Positions 11,666 through 23,268 of a stretch of 64,000 nucleotides of DNA are shown here, piece by piece. Origin of the DNA: Enoplosus armatus (lineage: Eukaryota; Chordata; Actinopteri; Centrarchiformes; Enoplosidae); contig NC_092183.1 of assembly GCF_043641665.1 (NCBI RefSeq), positions 16,950,501-17,014,500 on the forward strand, in the 5' to 3' direction. Positions within the stretch are counted from its first letter, which is position 1, and every line of letters starts with the position of its first letter. The notes below the pieces were generated by a model. The model was not told the DNA's origin and did not search any database. It saw nothing but the letters and a program-made list of their open reading frames with translations. Position numbers and translations under genes: made by a program.

Positions 11666-14463
11666 TCCCGCAAGGCTCCACTCTCCACTCGCCTGCTCAT
11701 GCGCACACACACCTCCCATCCTGTCCCACTGGACCACTTCCTCCTCAATTAAGTAGACGGCGTGCGTATGTACGCATATGTGTGCGCGCAAGTGTGTGCA
11801 TGCTTATGTGTGAGGGAGCACGAAAGCACAGCATTAACAAATAAGAAATGTATGATGGCTTCTTTAAATCCCATGTGTATATTTATATGGTACTCCTGTA
11901 AAGTGCATGTCTATGAGTGGGGAGAAGTTTGAGAGCATTTGGATAAAGAGCCAAACAGTCTGAAGTCTCTACTTTATATGAACAATGCACCTAAATAAAA
12001 TCTATAGCACCCAAAAAAAGACAAGTTGTTGATAGGTGCAGGTGGGCAATTGGGGGTAGCTAATAAAAACTATGAATGCGTATATGTGTTTGTATTAGTG
12101 TCAGGTTGGAAGAGGTGAAGGAGTTTCGACACTGATAGACAACAGAAGCTGGGATGGCCTCGAGGGAAACCTGACAATGGCATATTCAAACAACCTGTCA
12201 CTTAAAGTGAACACAAGGAGGTTTCAAGTCTGTGTTTTGATGCTATCTTCCCCATACTGCATCTGCTATATGCTATATATTTATATATGCACATACAGTA
12301 TATGAGTGTTTTCAACAGGGTTTTCATATGACAAGGACGTCACATACAAGAAAGCAGTTAGAACCTCTTCGAGGCCTGTACACACATTGAGAGAGAGAGA
12401 GTCTGACTGAAGGAAACACAGAGAGACAGAAAGAGACAAATAGAGAGAATAGCAAGTCTTCGTCACACAGCGAGAAAGCCCAGGAGATTTTGAGGCTGTC
12501 ACGGACAAAACACTGCATGAATATTTAGCAGCCAAATTAAAATTACAAAATACTAAACAAAAAAGAGTAGGTGAAAGAGAAAGAAAGAAAATAAAATATT
12601 CCTGAAAACACCAGTGGGACAAGTGCCCACCTTTAATCCCCCACTAGCCGTCTCCTCATTGTGCCGCCTACCTCCTCTTCTCCTAAGAAAAGAGGAGAGA
12701 TATGTCCTGAATAATATGGGATGTGGTGAGTCTAGCAGTAAATCCTTCAGATCAAGAAACCAGCAGACTGGCAATGTAACCCAGCTCTCAGATCATAGAG
12801 AGGCTTGCAAACACAACTGGTGCAGTATGTTAGCTAGCAGAGCTTAATACAGTGTAGTCCTTTGCATTAACAGTACTCTAAATGCTATCGCAGTTAGCAC
12901 AGCATGTTGGCAATAAGCCTGGCACTGAGCCAAGCTAGTTACATACAAGTGGTTGTTGGAATTTCAGACGCCACAAATACAGTTTTAGGTAAATAACAGT
13001 TTTAGGTTAGAAATAACAAAACAAAACTAGAATTTTGGTTGTTTTTTTCTTTTTCTTGTCAGGCTCCAGAGAGCTACAGTATGCTGGAATTAACACGGGA
13101 AAATACAAAAAGATGTTTTACACACTGTAACTTGCTAAAAGTTGTTTTTAAAAATGATAGCATCCTTTGTAGGAATGTAAGCCCAAAATATCACATGTGG
13201 CTGTTGTCTTATCAGTGGCCATGCACATTTAATCAACACGATTATGCAATAACAATTAGTTAAATAGATTGAAAAAATATATAAATCACAAAGTACATAT
13301 TTTTTACCTTTATATCATCTGTAAACATCACATCCCCATAACTAGAACTTAAACTTAAAGTTACTGTATCATGATCCAAACATTGTATTAACTAAAATGG
13401 TACAAAAGTGAGATTTTATCCCGTTTGAAGCATATTAATAAGACAGTACATTTGTTTTTTTTTTATTGTTTTATATGTCACTAGTATACACATTAGACTG
13501 GATGATAAATCAAGCAGCAAAGTAAGCTAAGAGGGTATGAACATAAACTTCCCCACCATCAACCATGAGTCCTAAATGCTTCTCTGACTGGATAAGGATA
13601 ACTTACCATGATGGTATTGGCTATCTGCACACTGAAGCTTTATTATTAGGTAACTCTAGACATTAAAACACTAACGGAAGAGAAAGTGATTATCAATATG
13701 TGAAGCAGATTCCCACTAGAACATCACAGTAAACGAAGGACTAGAAAATAAAGCATTAACCTCAGAAGTCTTCAAATAACCCGCAAAAGACACACTGTAG
13801 GCCCATTTAGCTGAAAGGTGCGGTTATAAAGCCAAGAGGCTGGCCTAACTTTTATTTTCACCCTCCCCTGTGCACCATTAATTCTTTCAAATCCACTTCC
13901 CTCCCACCATCCTTCAACCTATCCTCTGTCTCTCTTCAGGCTGGGAGATCTGCATGCTATGCAGCAGATCTGGTTTAACAGTACCACTGTTGTTGCATTG
14001 CCATCCCTACATTTCTTTATCCAGCCCTCTCCTTTCCCCTGTTTTCCTTCTGTTCTTGATGTGTAGAGTAGGTGGATATTGCCCAAGGACAAGGATGAAC
14101 CAGATTGTTTACAGAAGCAGTACTTTTTTTTTTTTTTTAAGTAACTAAATGCTATTTATTTTTAATCGTTCCACCATGTTTCACACAGTATAATTCTGCT
14201 GCCTGTCTCCCTGAGGTGACCGGTACTAGTACTGCTCTGCATGTTTGGACATGTGCGTGTGTATGTTTGAGTGCATGTATGGGTGTTAGTATGTACTGCA
14301 GAATTGCAAACTTTTAACAAAATTTTAGTTAGTTGGAATATGCAGATTTTCCAACATGAACATGTATGTGGGTGATTGTGCTGACAAGAGTGTATTGTGT
14401 GTCTCAGTGTGTCTTTCTGTCGGTGGGAGGTAGGAAGGATAAGCGGAAAACTAAAACACTCAC

Positions 14464-14583
14464 CAGCTCAACAAAAGACAGCCCTCCATAGTTATGGGCC
14501 ATGATGAAGACATTCTTGGCTTCGGCTTTGGACACAAAGTGGTCCCACACGTACAGCACGTGTTCCTCTGAGGAACCATTTTC
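14464..14583 (-). CDS. FAM172A: FAM172A (ARB2A) internal coding exon, nucleophile-elbow exon
   Basis: This internal exon has 40 codons in phase 0 at both ends. It starts after a TTGCAG acceptor with GAA AAT GGT and ends CTG before a GTGAGT donor. The translation opens [16 protein letters not shown] and closes [12 protein letters not shown]. It matches about residues 263-302 of human FAM172A, a mainly nuclear Arb2-domain protein (alpha/beta-hydrolase-like fold) reported to link chromatin, AGO2 and splicing factors in alternative splicing control. The exon covers the nucleophile-elbow segment. Human FAM172A, as I recall it, reads AHSYGG; here the serine is asparagine (codon AAC, 14491-14493), so the predicted nucleophile is missing. 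It joins in frame to the exon at 25392-25610. The match is confident; the meaning of the substitution is not. Confidence 0.94.
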
Positions 14584-16102
14584 CTGCAACACACAAAAAA
14601 GCAACTCTAATGTTATATCCATAACAAAGGAGACTGATAGAAATGCTGTCAACAAACTCAAAATGCAGTGCAATTACAAAACATTTAGGATATGTGTCCA
14701 TCCAAAGAGAATGAAGCATCAATAGAGTTATCAAACTCTTAGAAATGTAATGCTACAGGATCAAAACCTGCATCCCGGGGCCAGCCAAAAAGAGAAGTAT
14801 AAAAGAGAAACAAAAAAGTGGTGGTGGCTTGAGGTGATTTCTATAAAGAGCCACACTTCAGTAGATCAATAAGTCTTGCATATTGCAAATGCCCTAAATG
14901 TAAAACTCGATAGGCTGGGTGACGTAACGTTTAAATCTTAATTTGTACCCTGTTGCTGAATCGATGGCCCATCTATACACCAGTAGAGGCATAATGTGAA
15001 GACGCCGGGGGAAGGTCAAAGGAGGAGATATACACATCTGTATACAAAACACACACACACACTCAGTGATGCACCCATGCACACAATCACAAATGAATAC
15101 TCTTAGATAGGCTCTCACTCTCATCTGCATGCACACAGTCACACACACACACATGCAAAAACACACACATGCAACCAGAAGACATGTTTAATTAACCAGA
15201 GATGTAGGCGCTTATCCAGGGCTGGAAAGAACAATAGTAAAAGTACAGGCGAGAAAAGGGCATCCGTTAATGAACTTGTGACATTGATTCTAGACTTTGA
15301 TTTCCTATCAAACTGTCTGGTTCACAATAGAAATCAACAATACATCCCCACAAGAGGTTATACTACACATGGAGCTTTGTCGAATAGAAAACACCTGTAT
15401 CCTTAAATCACAACACAATGCTGTATTTAAGATAGCACAACACTGGATGCAGATATGATATTCACACGCACACATTTCTCTTAATTAGCATACAGATGTA
15501 TATAAAAAGAATATCTGGAAATAAACAAACACACAGCCTACAGAGAATGGAAGCTCATCTGTTAATTGAGTGTCAAACTGTTCCATGTGACTCCAAAACA
15601 AATAATTAGTGATATGAGGTAAAGGACAGAGGAGGTGTCTTAAGAGACTATCCTGTTAGTTTCCATAAATGTGTTTGCATTTTACAAAGTAAGACAGTAA
15701 ATTACCACAGAAAGATAATTACTTCAACATTTGCTCTCCTAAAGGTGGTAACTGAGGAGATTGTGTAGAGCACATACACACGTTACAAAAAAATATGGTT
15801 TAAACTTTTGCTTCTAGAAGAAAGTAAGGCAGCTTGTGATTTGATGAGATGTTTTTGCTGGCGCGTATCTGTGTGTACAAGTTTGTGTGCAAGTGTGTGT
15901 GTGCTTATACTATTTGATGATGTGCTGATGTGTGTTTTTGTTGCCGTGTTTGTCTAGAGGTAAATTAACCTGTCAGAGTGTTTGTGTTTACTGCTAGATT
16001 AGCATGAGGGGGTTGTAGTGTCAGCACCCACCTCCATTCACAGAGTGTGATGCAAGAGCAGGCAACTCCACTCTGCCCTGCCCTTCTGCCATCAATGCTG
16101 TG

Positions 16103-16104
<2 letters not shown>

Positions 16105-16134
<30 letters not shown>
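16105..16134. repeat. (TG)n microsatellite
   Basis: About 15 uninterrupted TG units. Confidence 0.95.
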
Positions 16135-16138
<4 letters not shown>

Positions 16139-16649
16139 CCTATGTGCACGGAGGGGCTGGCTGAAGCAGAGTTGTCTGTGTGAAAGGCTGTGACATTAAA
16201 GTCTTTTGAAGTCTCCCTGCCCATGTCACCCTTCATCTGTGAAGCCCATTCCATTAGCCTGCCTCCCCCACCACGCCTTCCCTCTCTTCCTCCGTATTTT
16301 TCTCCTCCGCTGGTGCCACCTGTTTCACTCTCTTCACACTCCTCCGTCTCCTGTTTTGTCCACCTCTCCACCCATCCTTTGGTGACAATGCCAGACATGG
16401 AGATATTAGGTAAGGTGTGCTACTGACTTCCAAAATTACTGACATCAATTGAGTGCGGAAACGTGGCAATGAGTGATAACACAATGTTACTTTGATGAAT
16501 GTTATAATTTTAAGAAACATTTTGCATGGTTGATGTCTTCATGGTAGCAAATGAGTCCCCCCCCCCCGACTCCATCATCCAACCTCACACACAACACACA
16601 TGCTTTGCCTACACCCTCAGTGGCAGGCGACAGAGTGACTGACTACCTG

Positions 16650-16760
16650 GCATGGCAGTGTAGTGAATTATCTAAACAGCATTTGCATACTGTTGCAATT
16701 ATTTCCTGGGGTTAATTAGCTGCAGTGGAGCACACTGCCCTGCGAGACCGGCTTCCTGTC
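16650..16760. promoter_or_regulatory. CNE-like block with POU octamer
   Basis: High-complexity sequence with an exact octamer ATTTGCAT at 16681-16688, followed by CAATTATTTCC and GGTTAATTAGC. The spacing of octamer and homeodomain cores is enhancer-like. Conservation was not tested. Confidence 0.3.
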
Positions 16761-17270
16761 ACCAGCTCTCACAGAGTATCTTAGCTTATTTATTTATTTT
16801 CCGCAGTTTCCCCACACTGTTTGTGTGTATTTGTCTGTGTGTGCATCTGCCAGCACTGTCAGAATAGTGTCCCAACTGCACACCTGTTGCCAACATCCTT
16901 CAGCCATGACTGTCAAGGGACATTTGAGGGTGTGTACTGATTGTGTGTATGTGTGTGTGTTTACCGAATATATAGCGATCCATACTGTCCCCTCAGAGAA
17001 TATAAAATACAAATCTGCACCCTAGACACTCCCAGGACCAGACAGTCTCCAGATGCTGACAGCTAACTATTATCAAAAAGAAATAAAAATGTCAGAGAGC
17101 TAGATAAAAGGGGATATATATACACACAGAGAGAGAGCCATACACATTATGAAGGGTATACAGTATATCTGTGTGTGTCTAACAGAAAGAGACAGCAGTC
17201 TATGGGAGGAGTTTGACAGGTTCTCTCAGCTCTGGACTTGGACTTCATAAACATGTTGCTTCATACATGT

Positions 17271-17271
<1 letters not shown>

Positions 17272-17311
<40 letters not shown>
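17272..17311. repeat. (CA)n microsatellite
   Basis: About 20 uninterrupted CA units. Confidence 0.95.
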
Positions 17312-17313
<2 letters not shown>

Positions 17314-17859
17314 GATACACACCTGCGTACATGCAAACAGAACTAATGGGCATTTATTGTCAGTCATCATAAACTGCAGACAGCTCCCTATAGAAAAACT
17401 GTCATCACACAGATTGTGATTAAAGTGATATATATATCAAATGGCTGTATAGCTCAGTATGTATATATATTCATTTCATTTTTTTACACAACCACAAAGA
17501 CTGCTGTGAGTCAACTAACCAAAATGTGGTTTTAGCCAAGTTCCTGCTACCCAATCAACAGAACTCTGATTATGTGTTATAACTTACGTCACCATTAAAA
17601 CTGCTAGACAACCTGCTGCATGACATTGTGCATGACTATCTACCCCACTTTTAGTGCGTAAGTGGTTCCAACTGTTACTCCTCTGTTGAATGTGTTTGCC
17701 TTCCAATTGTCTAGTTTCAAGAATTTGTTCAATTTAGCTCTTTCCATTACTTACACCATAACAGGTCACATTCCATTCCAAAGCCACACATAATAAAGCA
17801 CCCATGCACACAGACACAAACAGGCATGTTCCAGTGCATGCACACTGATGCAAAGTCGT

Positions 17860-17871
17860 ACACACACGCAC

Positions 17872-17939
<68 letters not shown>
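17860..17939. repeat. (CA)n microsatellite, long
   Basis: About 80 bp of CA repeat with two early CG interruptions. Confidence 0.95.
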
Positions 17940-17942
<3 letters not shown>

Positions 17943-18796
17943 TGTTTCTTCAATAGTTGTCCGGTCCAATACTTGCCCTGTGTTTATTCATTGTAATGAG
18001 AAGCAGGGAGAAGAGAGCAGAGGAGAGGAGTGCGCTGTAGCCAGAATAACAGCCCCAACGCCAACACAAACCCAGTGTCTGACCAGCACAGGAAACAATG
18101 AATCTAACAACATCAACACACACTGACAAACAACCACTTCAGACCTCCCTGCTCCTCCCTTCTGCTCCTCCTCCTCCTCAGTCATCCAAAACACAAAGGA
18201 CTTCAGAAAACTTCTGAGGAAGCTGGAATTTCAAGTCGGGAGATGTTGAGCAGTGTGGACCGGAAGGAATCTAGTGGATAAGAGCCATTATACTTTTTAC
18301 ACTCAGAAACTTTTCAGAGGGAGCCAGAAGTGTCAGGACAGTGTCACGGGATCCCCAAACAACTTTATTGGGTTTGGACTGTTTTGCTTGGGCAGTACTG
18401 GTTTCAATCTTGCAAAAATGTCAAAAGTATAGAGGGAGAGCTGAAGTAAAAGGAAAAGTATTACAAACACACATCATACAACAACATTATCCGAGAGTTC
18501 CTTCCTGCAGACGAAGAGGTAGAAACAAATTACTCATATTACACAGAGGCTTTCTCACTCACTCTCTCTCACACACAAACACAAACTCTGACCGATCTCT
18601 CTCAGTCTCTCAGTCCTCTCCTGCTCTCAGGCCACACACTGGGTAAACCCACCTGCAGCCCCAGTCATTATACTCTTTAATATGTCCTAATCAGCGCAGA
18701 ACAGGATTGTTTTCATTTGCCCTAATGATTAAATATTAAATAAGCAATGTACATGATTACATATTTGGTTTTAGCAAAGAGGTTATTAGAGTAAGT

Positions 18797-18800
<4 letters not shown>

Positions 18801-18850
<50 letters not shown>
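18801..18850. repeat. (TG)n microsatellite
   Basis: About 25 TG units. The 140 bp before it (about 18660-18800) is repeat-free, AT-rich and holds TAATGATTAAATATTAAATAA-type homeodomain cores, which may be a CNE. Confidence 0.95.
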
Positions 18851-18853
<3 letters not shown>

Positions 18854-19346
18854 CGTGACTGCGTACATGTCTCTGTGCACACAATTAAAAAGTGGACCTC
18901 AACGACACCTGTTTGCAATTGCATTCTAATCAATGTCTGGGACGTGTACTCCTTCGCCATCTCTTTTCCTTTTTTTTCTTCCCCTCCCGTCTTTGTCTCT
19001 TTCTTTACTCTCTTTTAAGGCAGACGGAGAGCTGAAGTTAGCTAGAAGCTGTCTGGGAGCTGATGGGTCTCTGCTTGAGTGGGGGAAAGGAAGGTATGGA
19101 GCAAATTAGCGGCAGAGATGGGAAAATAATGACTATGGCATTGTGGGTAATTAGCAGGTATAGTACCTATGGAGAGTTGGGAATATAATGATGTGAGAAA
19201 GAGACACAGAAAAGGGAGAACGAGGTGAAAAACGTGTGTGAGACTAACAAGAGGGGGGAAACTGTGTGCACGCGTGTGTGTGTAAGAGGGTGAGAGAGAG
19301 AAATGTGTGTGTGGGTGTTGTCGACTTTGCAATGAAGGGATATACA

Positions 19347-19359
19347 GGAGAGAGAAAGT

Positions 19360-19434
<75 letters not shown>

Positions 19435-19435
19435 G
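19347..19435. repeat. (GA)n microsatellite
   Basis: About 89 bp of GA repeat with a few AA interruptions. It is a mirror-repeat purine strand that could form triplex DNA. Confidence 0.95.
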
Positions 19436-19610
19436 AAAAACTATAGAGTACATGTCACCCCACGTGCAGATTAGCGTGCTCAGACTGTATACAATAAAAT
19501 AGCATGACCTTGGTGGGGTCAGTCTGCTCTGACAATATTTGCCAGGGCATTGTTTCAAATCAATAACTCATTAACAAAGTACAAAGGAAGTTGCTGTGGG
19601 TTTGTGAGAT

Positions 19611-19745
19611 TCTTTATTAGAAAAGAGCGGCTGCGGGCCAGAAAGGTCATCGCTGTGACATCTCGGCTAGCCTTGCGCTGCCGCCCGGATTGTCAGGTGA
19701 AATTACTGCGAGCCATTAATTGACATAAGGCAAAGGAGAGCGGGC
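19611..19745. promoter_or_regulatory. CNE-like block between two GA arrays
   Basis: About 135 bp of GC-richer, high-complexity DNA lying between the GA arrays at 19347 and 19860. It holds AGGTCA at 19644-19649 followed five bases later by TGACA, and CCATTAATTGACATAAGG near 19713. Nuclear-receptor and homeodomain cores together suggest an enhancer. This is inference only. Confidence 0.35.
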
Positions 19746-19859
19746 AGGCAGACAAGGCTGTGTTTGTTCCAGGATGACCCTGAGGTGCTGCGTTTGTGTG
19801 TGTGTGTGTCTGTGTATGTCTTTATTCGGGTCAGCCTGTATCCACAACAGTGTTGTGTG

Positions 19860-19860
19860 C

Positions 19861-19948
<88 letters not shown>

Positions 19949-19962
19949 AGGGAGGGAGGGAG
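19860..19962. repeat. (GA)n followed by (GGGA)n
   Basis: About 83 bp of GA repeat passes directly into about five GGGA units. It is a pure purine strand with potential for triplex or G4 structure. Confidence 0.95.
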
Positions 19963-22043
19963 CCCAGTGGGTGGGGAGGTGCGAGGGAGGGCAGGATGGA
20001 TGTGTTTGATGGTTGACCTGACTAGAAGATTGGGAGCAGGGATCTGAGACCAGCTACACTGGTTCTGCCTTGAGCAAACACACAAACACACAGGTATGTG
20101 TGCACACACAGATGTTATGTACTACACAAAAAACATATCCAGAAATGCTCACACACACTAATAAATACAAAATCAGACAGACTCACTCCCCTTTAAAACT
20201 TTGACAAGTCAACAGCATTCCCTTTTACACTAAATTTAAACACAAGACTATAAACCTGAAGTTAAAACATGCCACACACCACAGTGTGCTTGTACTATAG
20301 CCTTAAACATGAAAACTTAGTTGAAAAAGACAGATACACGTGCACACAGGTCAAAGCTTTTTCTGTACCACACTCACACAGAAATACACACCCAAATACA
20401 GAGATGGCATCTAGCCAATTTGCTCTCTGCAGCGAGCAGGTGAGCTGCCCTCTAGCCCTGGTCATTGACCTCTCCTCTGACCAAGTTCAGAGGTTAATCA
20501 AGTCCCTACCTGTCCTTGGATATGCTGAGCCTTACTTCTTGGCACAGCCACAGGTCAAATGTCAAATAAACCCTGTCTGTATAATTGCTTGTGGGCCACA
20601 GATTGGGGCAAAGGGGTGAAGGTGACAAAGAGCAAAAACCTAGGCCCATAGAGAAACACTGTAGCACCATGTCGAATACAATTGTGTGCAGTGTGTGCGC
20701 TTGTGTGTCCATGTCTTAATGTGTATAATCAAGTTTTGGTGTGTGTGTGTAGGTGTGTGTGCATGTACGTTAGTGAATCCTCAGGGCATTTTGTAGTACG
20801 GTGTGAACACGGGGTAACAGGACATCATCTGCTAAACACAGACAAGGACAAGGATCTCAGCCGGCCCCTGTGGAAAGCTGCAGCTGGGAATAATGGGTCT
20901 TGGAGAGGCAGGGCCTAAATAATGGATGCTCCTTCCTTTCGGAAACACACTCTGTACAATCCACTACAGTCAGATCAGTATGCGACAGTACAAGACCCCC
21001 TGTCTGTGCCACATCCGTCACCAAGAAATTGGAGACCACAATACTCCGAAGAGTTCTGCATCTGCACTGAAGACGGAAAAACTAAAGGTATTATATGCAA
21101 AACAAGGCATTGTGTAATATCCTATCACTTTTCAGGTTTTAAGTGAAAACATTAGCACAAAGAAGAGCTCAAATATTTTTCCTCCATTGTGGTATGATTG
21201 TGGAGAAAAGCAGAGATGTCATAGTGAATGCATTCTATGTCCACCGGTCTCAATCATAGAGATCTCTCATTCATGAAGTTGCAGTGAAGCTGGATATAGT
21301 GGGAGAAAAAGAACAGAAGGAATAGGCTCAATCTGCTACTTCAAAAAGCTATAGGAGTGAGGGCCTCTCTGTCTATTCCTCTCTCTGAACATTTAAAGAA
21401 ACGTACAATGTGAGATGCTAAAAGGAAAAGCATAAAAAACTGAGAGAAAAGTATTCCAGTCATTTATAAAAATAAGTGGTGCTTAAAGAAAGGCGAAGCT
21501 CTGTTTTTTGTCCCCTTTGCTCTTTTTTTCCCCTTCTTCTTTCCAGGGCCTGCTGGCCTAATCCCAGCCAGCCAGCCTTGGGTGAACTCTTTGGAAGCTT
21601 CTTAAGCCCATGAATGTGCCTTTTGTTCCTGCCATTCCTCCGCTTGGCTGACAGAAAATAGCTAACTGGATTACTGCTAAAATTCAGAGTAAAGTGAACT
21701 CCCAAACTTCTATATGGCAAAGTGCTAAGAGAGCCCCCCCCCACCCCACCCCACAATCCCTCCACTATCCTCATCAGCATCCCTCCGATCAGATTTTCTA
21801 TCCTCCCATCCCTCCCTCTGTCCTCTCTTTCTCTCTCCCTCCTCCACCAACATCCCCCTAAACATGGCCCAGTGGTGTGTGATCTGGAGGAGAAGAGAGG
21901 AGAGGGATTAGATAAGGTTGAGAGGTTACACACTATGAACCCAAGGCTAAAAAGTAAGAATCCTAAAAGCAGTTAAGAGCTTATTAATGTGTGTAAGGAA
22001 GCGTATTAATCAACTCAACTCTATCAAGGGGCTGGTGTGCGTA

Positions 22044-22065
22044 TGTGTGTGTGTGTGTGTGTGTG
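22044..22065. repeat. (TG)n microsatellite, short
   Basis: About 11 TG units. Confidence 0.9.
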
Positions 22066-22431
22066 GGTATATGTCAGTCTTTGTGAGTCAATGTAGTAAA
22101 AACAGAAAATGTACAATGTAATGTTATGAGTTATAAATACAGGTTGTAATTCAAGCTTATGGTATTTTTTGTGTTATGTTGAATTTCATCATATTACGAG
22201 GAGTAGAGGTATATATTTGAGTGTGTGCGTTTCTGAATGGCTGTGTGCAGGTGGTCTGGCAGCTCAGCGGGAGTTAAGAGTGCGAGGTGTAGTGAATAAA
22301 AAAAGTTTGTGTGTGTGTGAGTGCACGTGTCTTTGGTGGGTGCTGTACAAAAAAGATGAAAAGAGCCCTGCTAAAGAGGTCTGATTTGATCCACCACCCA
22401 CCCCGACTAACAGAGGTGAAGGAGAACGATA

Positions 22432-22433
<2 letters not shown>

Positions 22434-22472
<39 letters not shown>
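22434..22472. repeat. (CA)n microsatellite, left arm of an inverted pair
   Basis: About 18 CA units. Together with the TG array at 22576-22614 it flanks the perfect hairpin at 22514-22555, so the two arrays are complementary and could pair as an outer stem. Confidence 0.95.
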
Positions 22473-22476
<4 letters not shown>

Positions 22477-22513
22477 AAACCATAGTTCTTTTTTCACCTC
22501 CTTTCCTCTTTAG

Positions 22514-22555
22514 TCTGCCGGTATGTGTGTGCCTTAGCACACACATACCGGCAGA
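22514..22555. repeat. Perfect inverted repeat, 19-bp arms with 4-base loop
   Basis: The left arm TCTGCCGGTATGTGTGTGC (22514-22532) is followed by CTTA and then its exact reverse complement (22537-22555). A perfect 19-bp stem this tight is unlikely by chance. It is too short for a typical pre-miRNA on its own and has no U-tract, so no RNA role is claimed. Confidence 0.9.
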
Positions 22556-22571
22556 TCTGTGTGTGTTGTGA

Positions 22572-22575
<4 letters not shown>

Positions 22576-22614
<39 letters not shown>
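22576..22614. repeat. (TG)n microsatellite, right arm of an inverted pair
   Basis: About 19 TG units, complementary to the CA array at 22434-22472 on the other side of the hairpin. Confidence 0.95.
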
Positions 22615-22615
<1 letters not shown>

Positions 22616-22724
22616 CAGCTTACTCTGGGGCGGACAGAGGCAGAGCAGTGGACTTTAAAGCAGTGCAGGAGGAGGCGTGGACGATAGAGGCGAGGTCATA
22701 CACACTAACATCCTGCTGACTTCT

Positions 22725-22737
22725 GGGTCAAAGGTCA
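22725..22737 (+). promoter_or_regulatory. DR1 nuclear-receptor element
   Basis: GGGTCA-A-AGGTCA is an exact direct repeat with one-base spacing, the classic site for COUP-TF (NR2F), HNF4 and RXR heterodimers. A further AGGTCA half-site lies about 30 bp upstream at 22692-22697. Binding in vivo is not shown. Confidence 0.55.
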
Positions 22738-22928
22738 AAATTCAAGGGGCACCAACACAGGGCTAACCAGCTCACTCATTAATTTTTATCCCGAGTCTCA
22801 CAATCCCTGCATCTAAGGACAAGTGTATTTGGCTGGAAAATCTAAACCTACTACATGACCCCTACTTTTCTGGTTAATGAGGATAATTTTGTATTAGCCT
22901 GCTGGTCTGAAAAAACAGACATAGAAAC

Positions 22929-23268
22929 AAGGGCTGCAACGAATGATTATTTTCATTATTGAGTAATCTGCCGATTATTTTTGCGATTCATCGTTTAGTC
23001 TATAAAATGTCTTTTATGTGAAGAATGCTCATCACAATTTCCCAGAGCCCAAAGTGACAAATTGCTTCTTTTGTCCAACCAACGCTCCAAAACCCAAAGA
23101 CTCTCATTTACTATCATAAATGACAAAGAAAAGCAGCAAATCCTTACATTTAAGAAGCAGGAACCAGCAAATGTTTGACATTTTTGCTTGAAAAATGACT
23201 GAAACGATTAATCGATTATCAAAATAGTTAATTCATTTTCTGTTGATGGACTAATTGTTGCAGCTCTA
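22929..23268. mobile_element. hAT-type MITE with 8-bp target duplication
   Basis: A 340-bp non-coding element beginning AAGGGCTGCAACGAATGATT and ending ATTGTTGCAGCTCTA. The GGGCTGCAAC / GTTGCAGCTC ends are inverted and typical of hAT elements. Repeated GATTATTTT and CGATTAATCGATTATC motifs in the subterminal regions match, as I recall, an abundant teleost family. It is flanked by ATAGAAAC (22921-22928) and ATAGAAAG (23269-23276), an 8-bp duplication with one mismatch, as expected for hAT. No transposase frame is present, so it would have been mobilised in trans. Confidence 0.88.

Larger units (their letters stand above)
1..14463 (-). other. FAM172A: FAM172A intron downstream of the 40-codon exon (partial)
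   Basis: This is the intron that follows the exon ending at 14464. It runs off the left edge, so its acceptor is not seen. I looked for the next expected exon (the human protein continues MIQREADVKN) on the minus strand and did not find it. The contents are microsatellites (599-730, 8491-8556, 10368-10407, 10761-10796), a MITE-like element (8902-9402), G-rich tracts (248-265, 2007-2020, 6269-6288), purine-biased DNA (about 2000-2350 and 4250-4960), and CNE-like blocks (about 1195-1330, 5930-6130 and 11390-11665). The rest, including 2400-4200, 6300-8450, 9450-10350 and 11700-14400, shows nothing I can assign. Confidence 0.75.

Noticed and set aside
12614..12847. Frame containing MGCGESSSKSF, resembling a myristoylated start
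   Set aside because: Only a short chance likeness; the rest matches nothing recognised and no splice or promoter context supports it.
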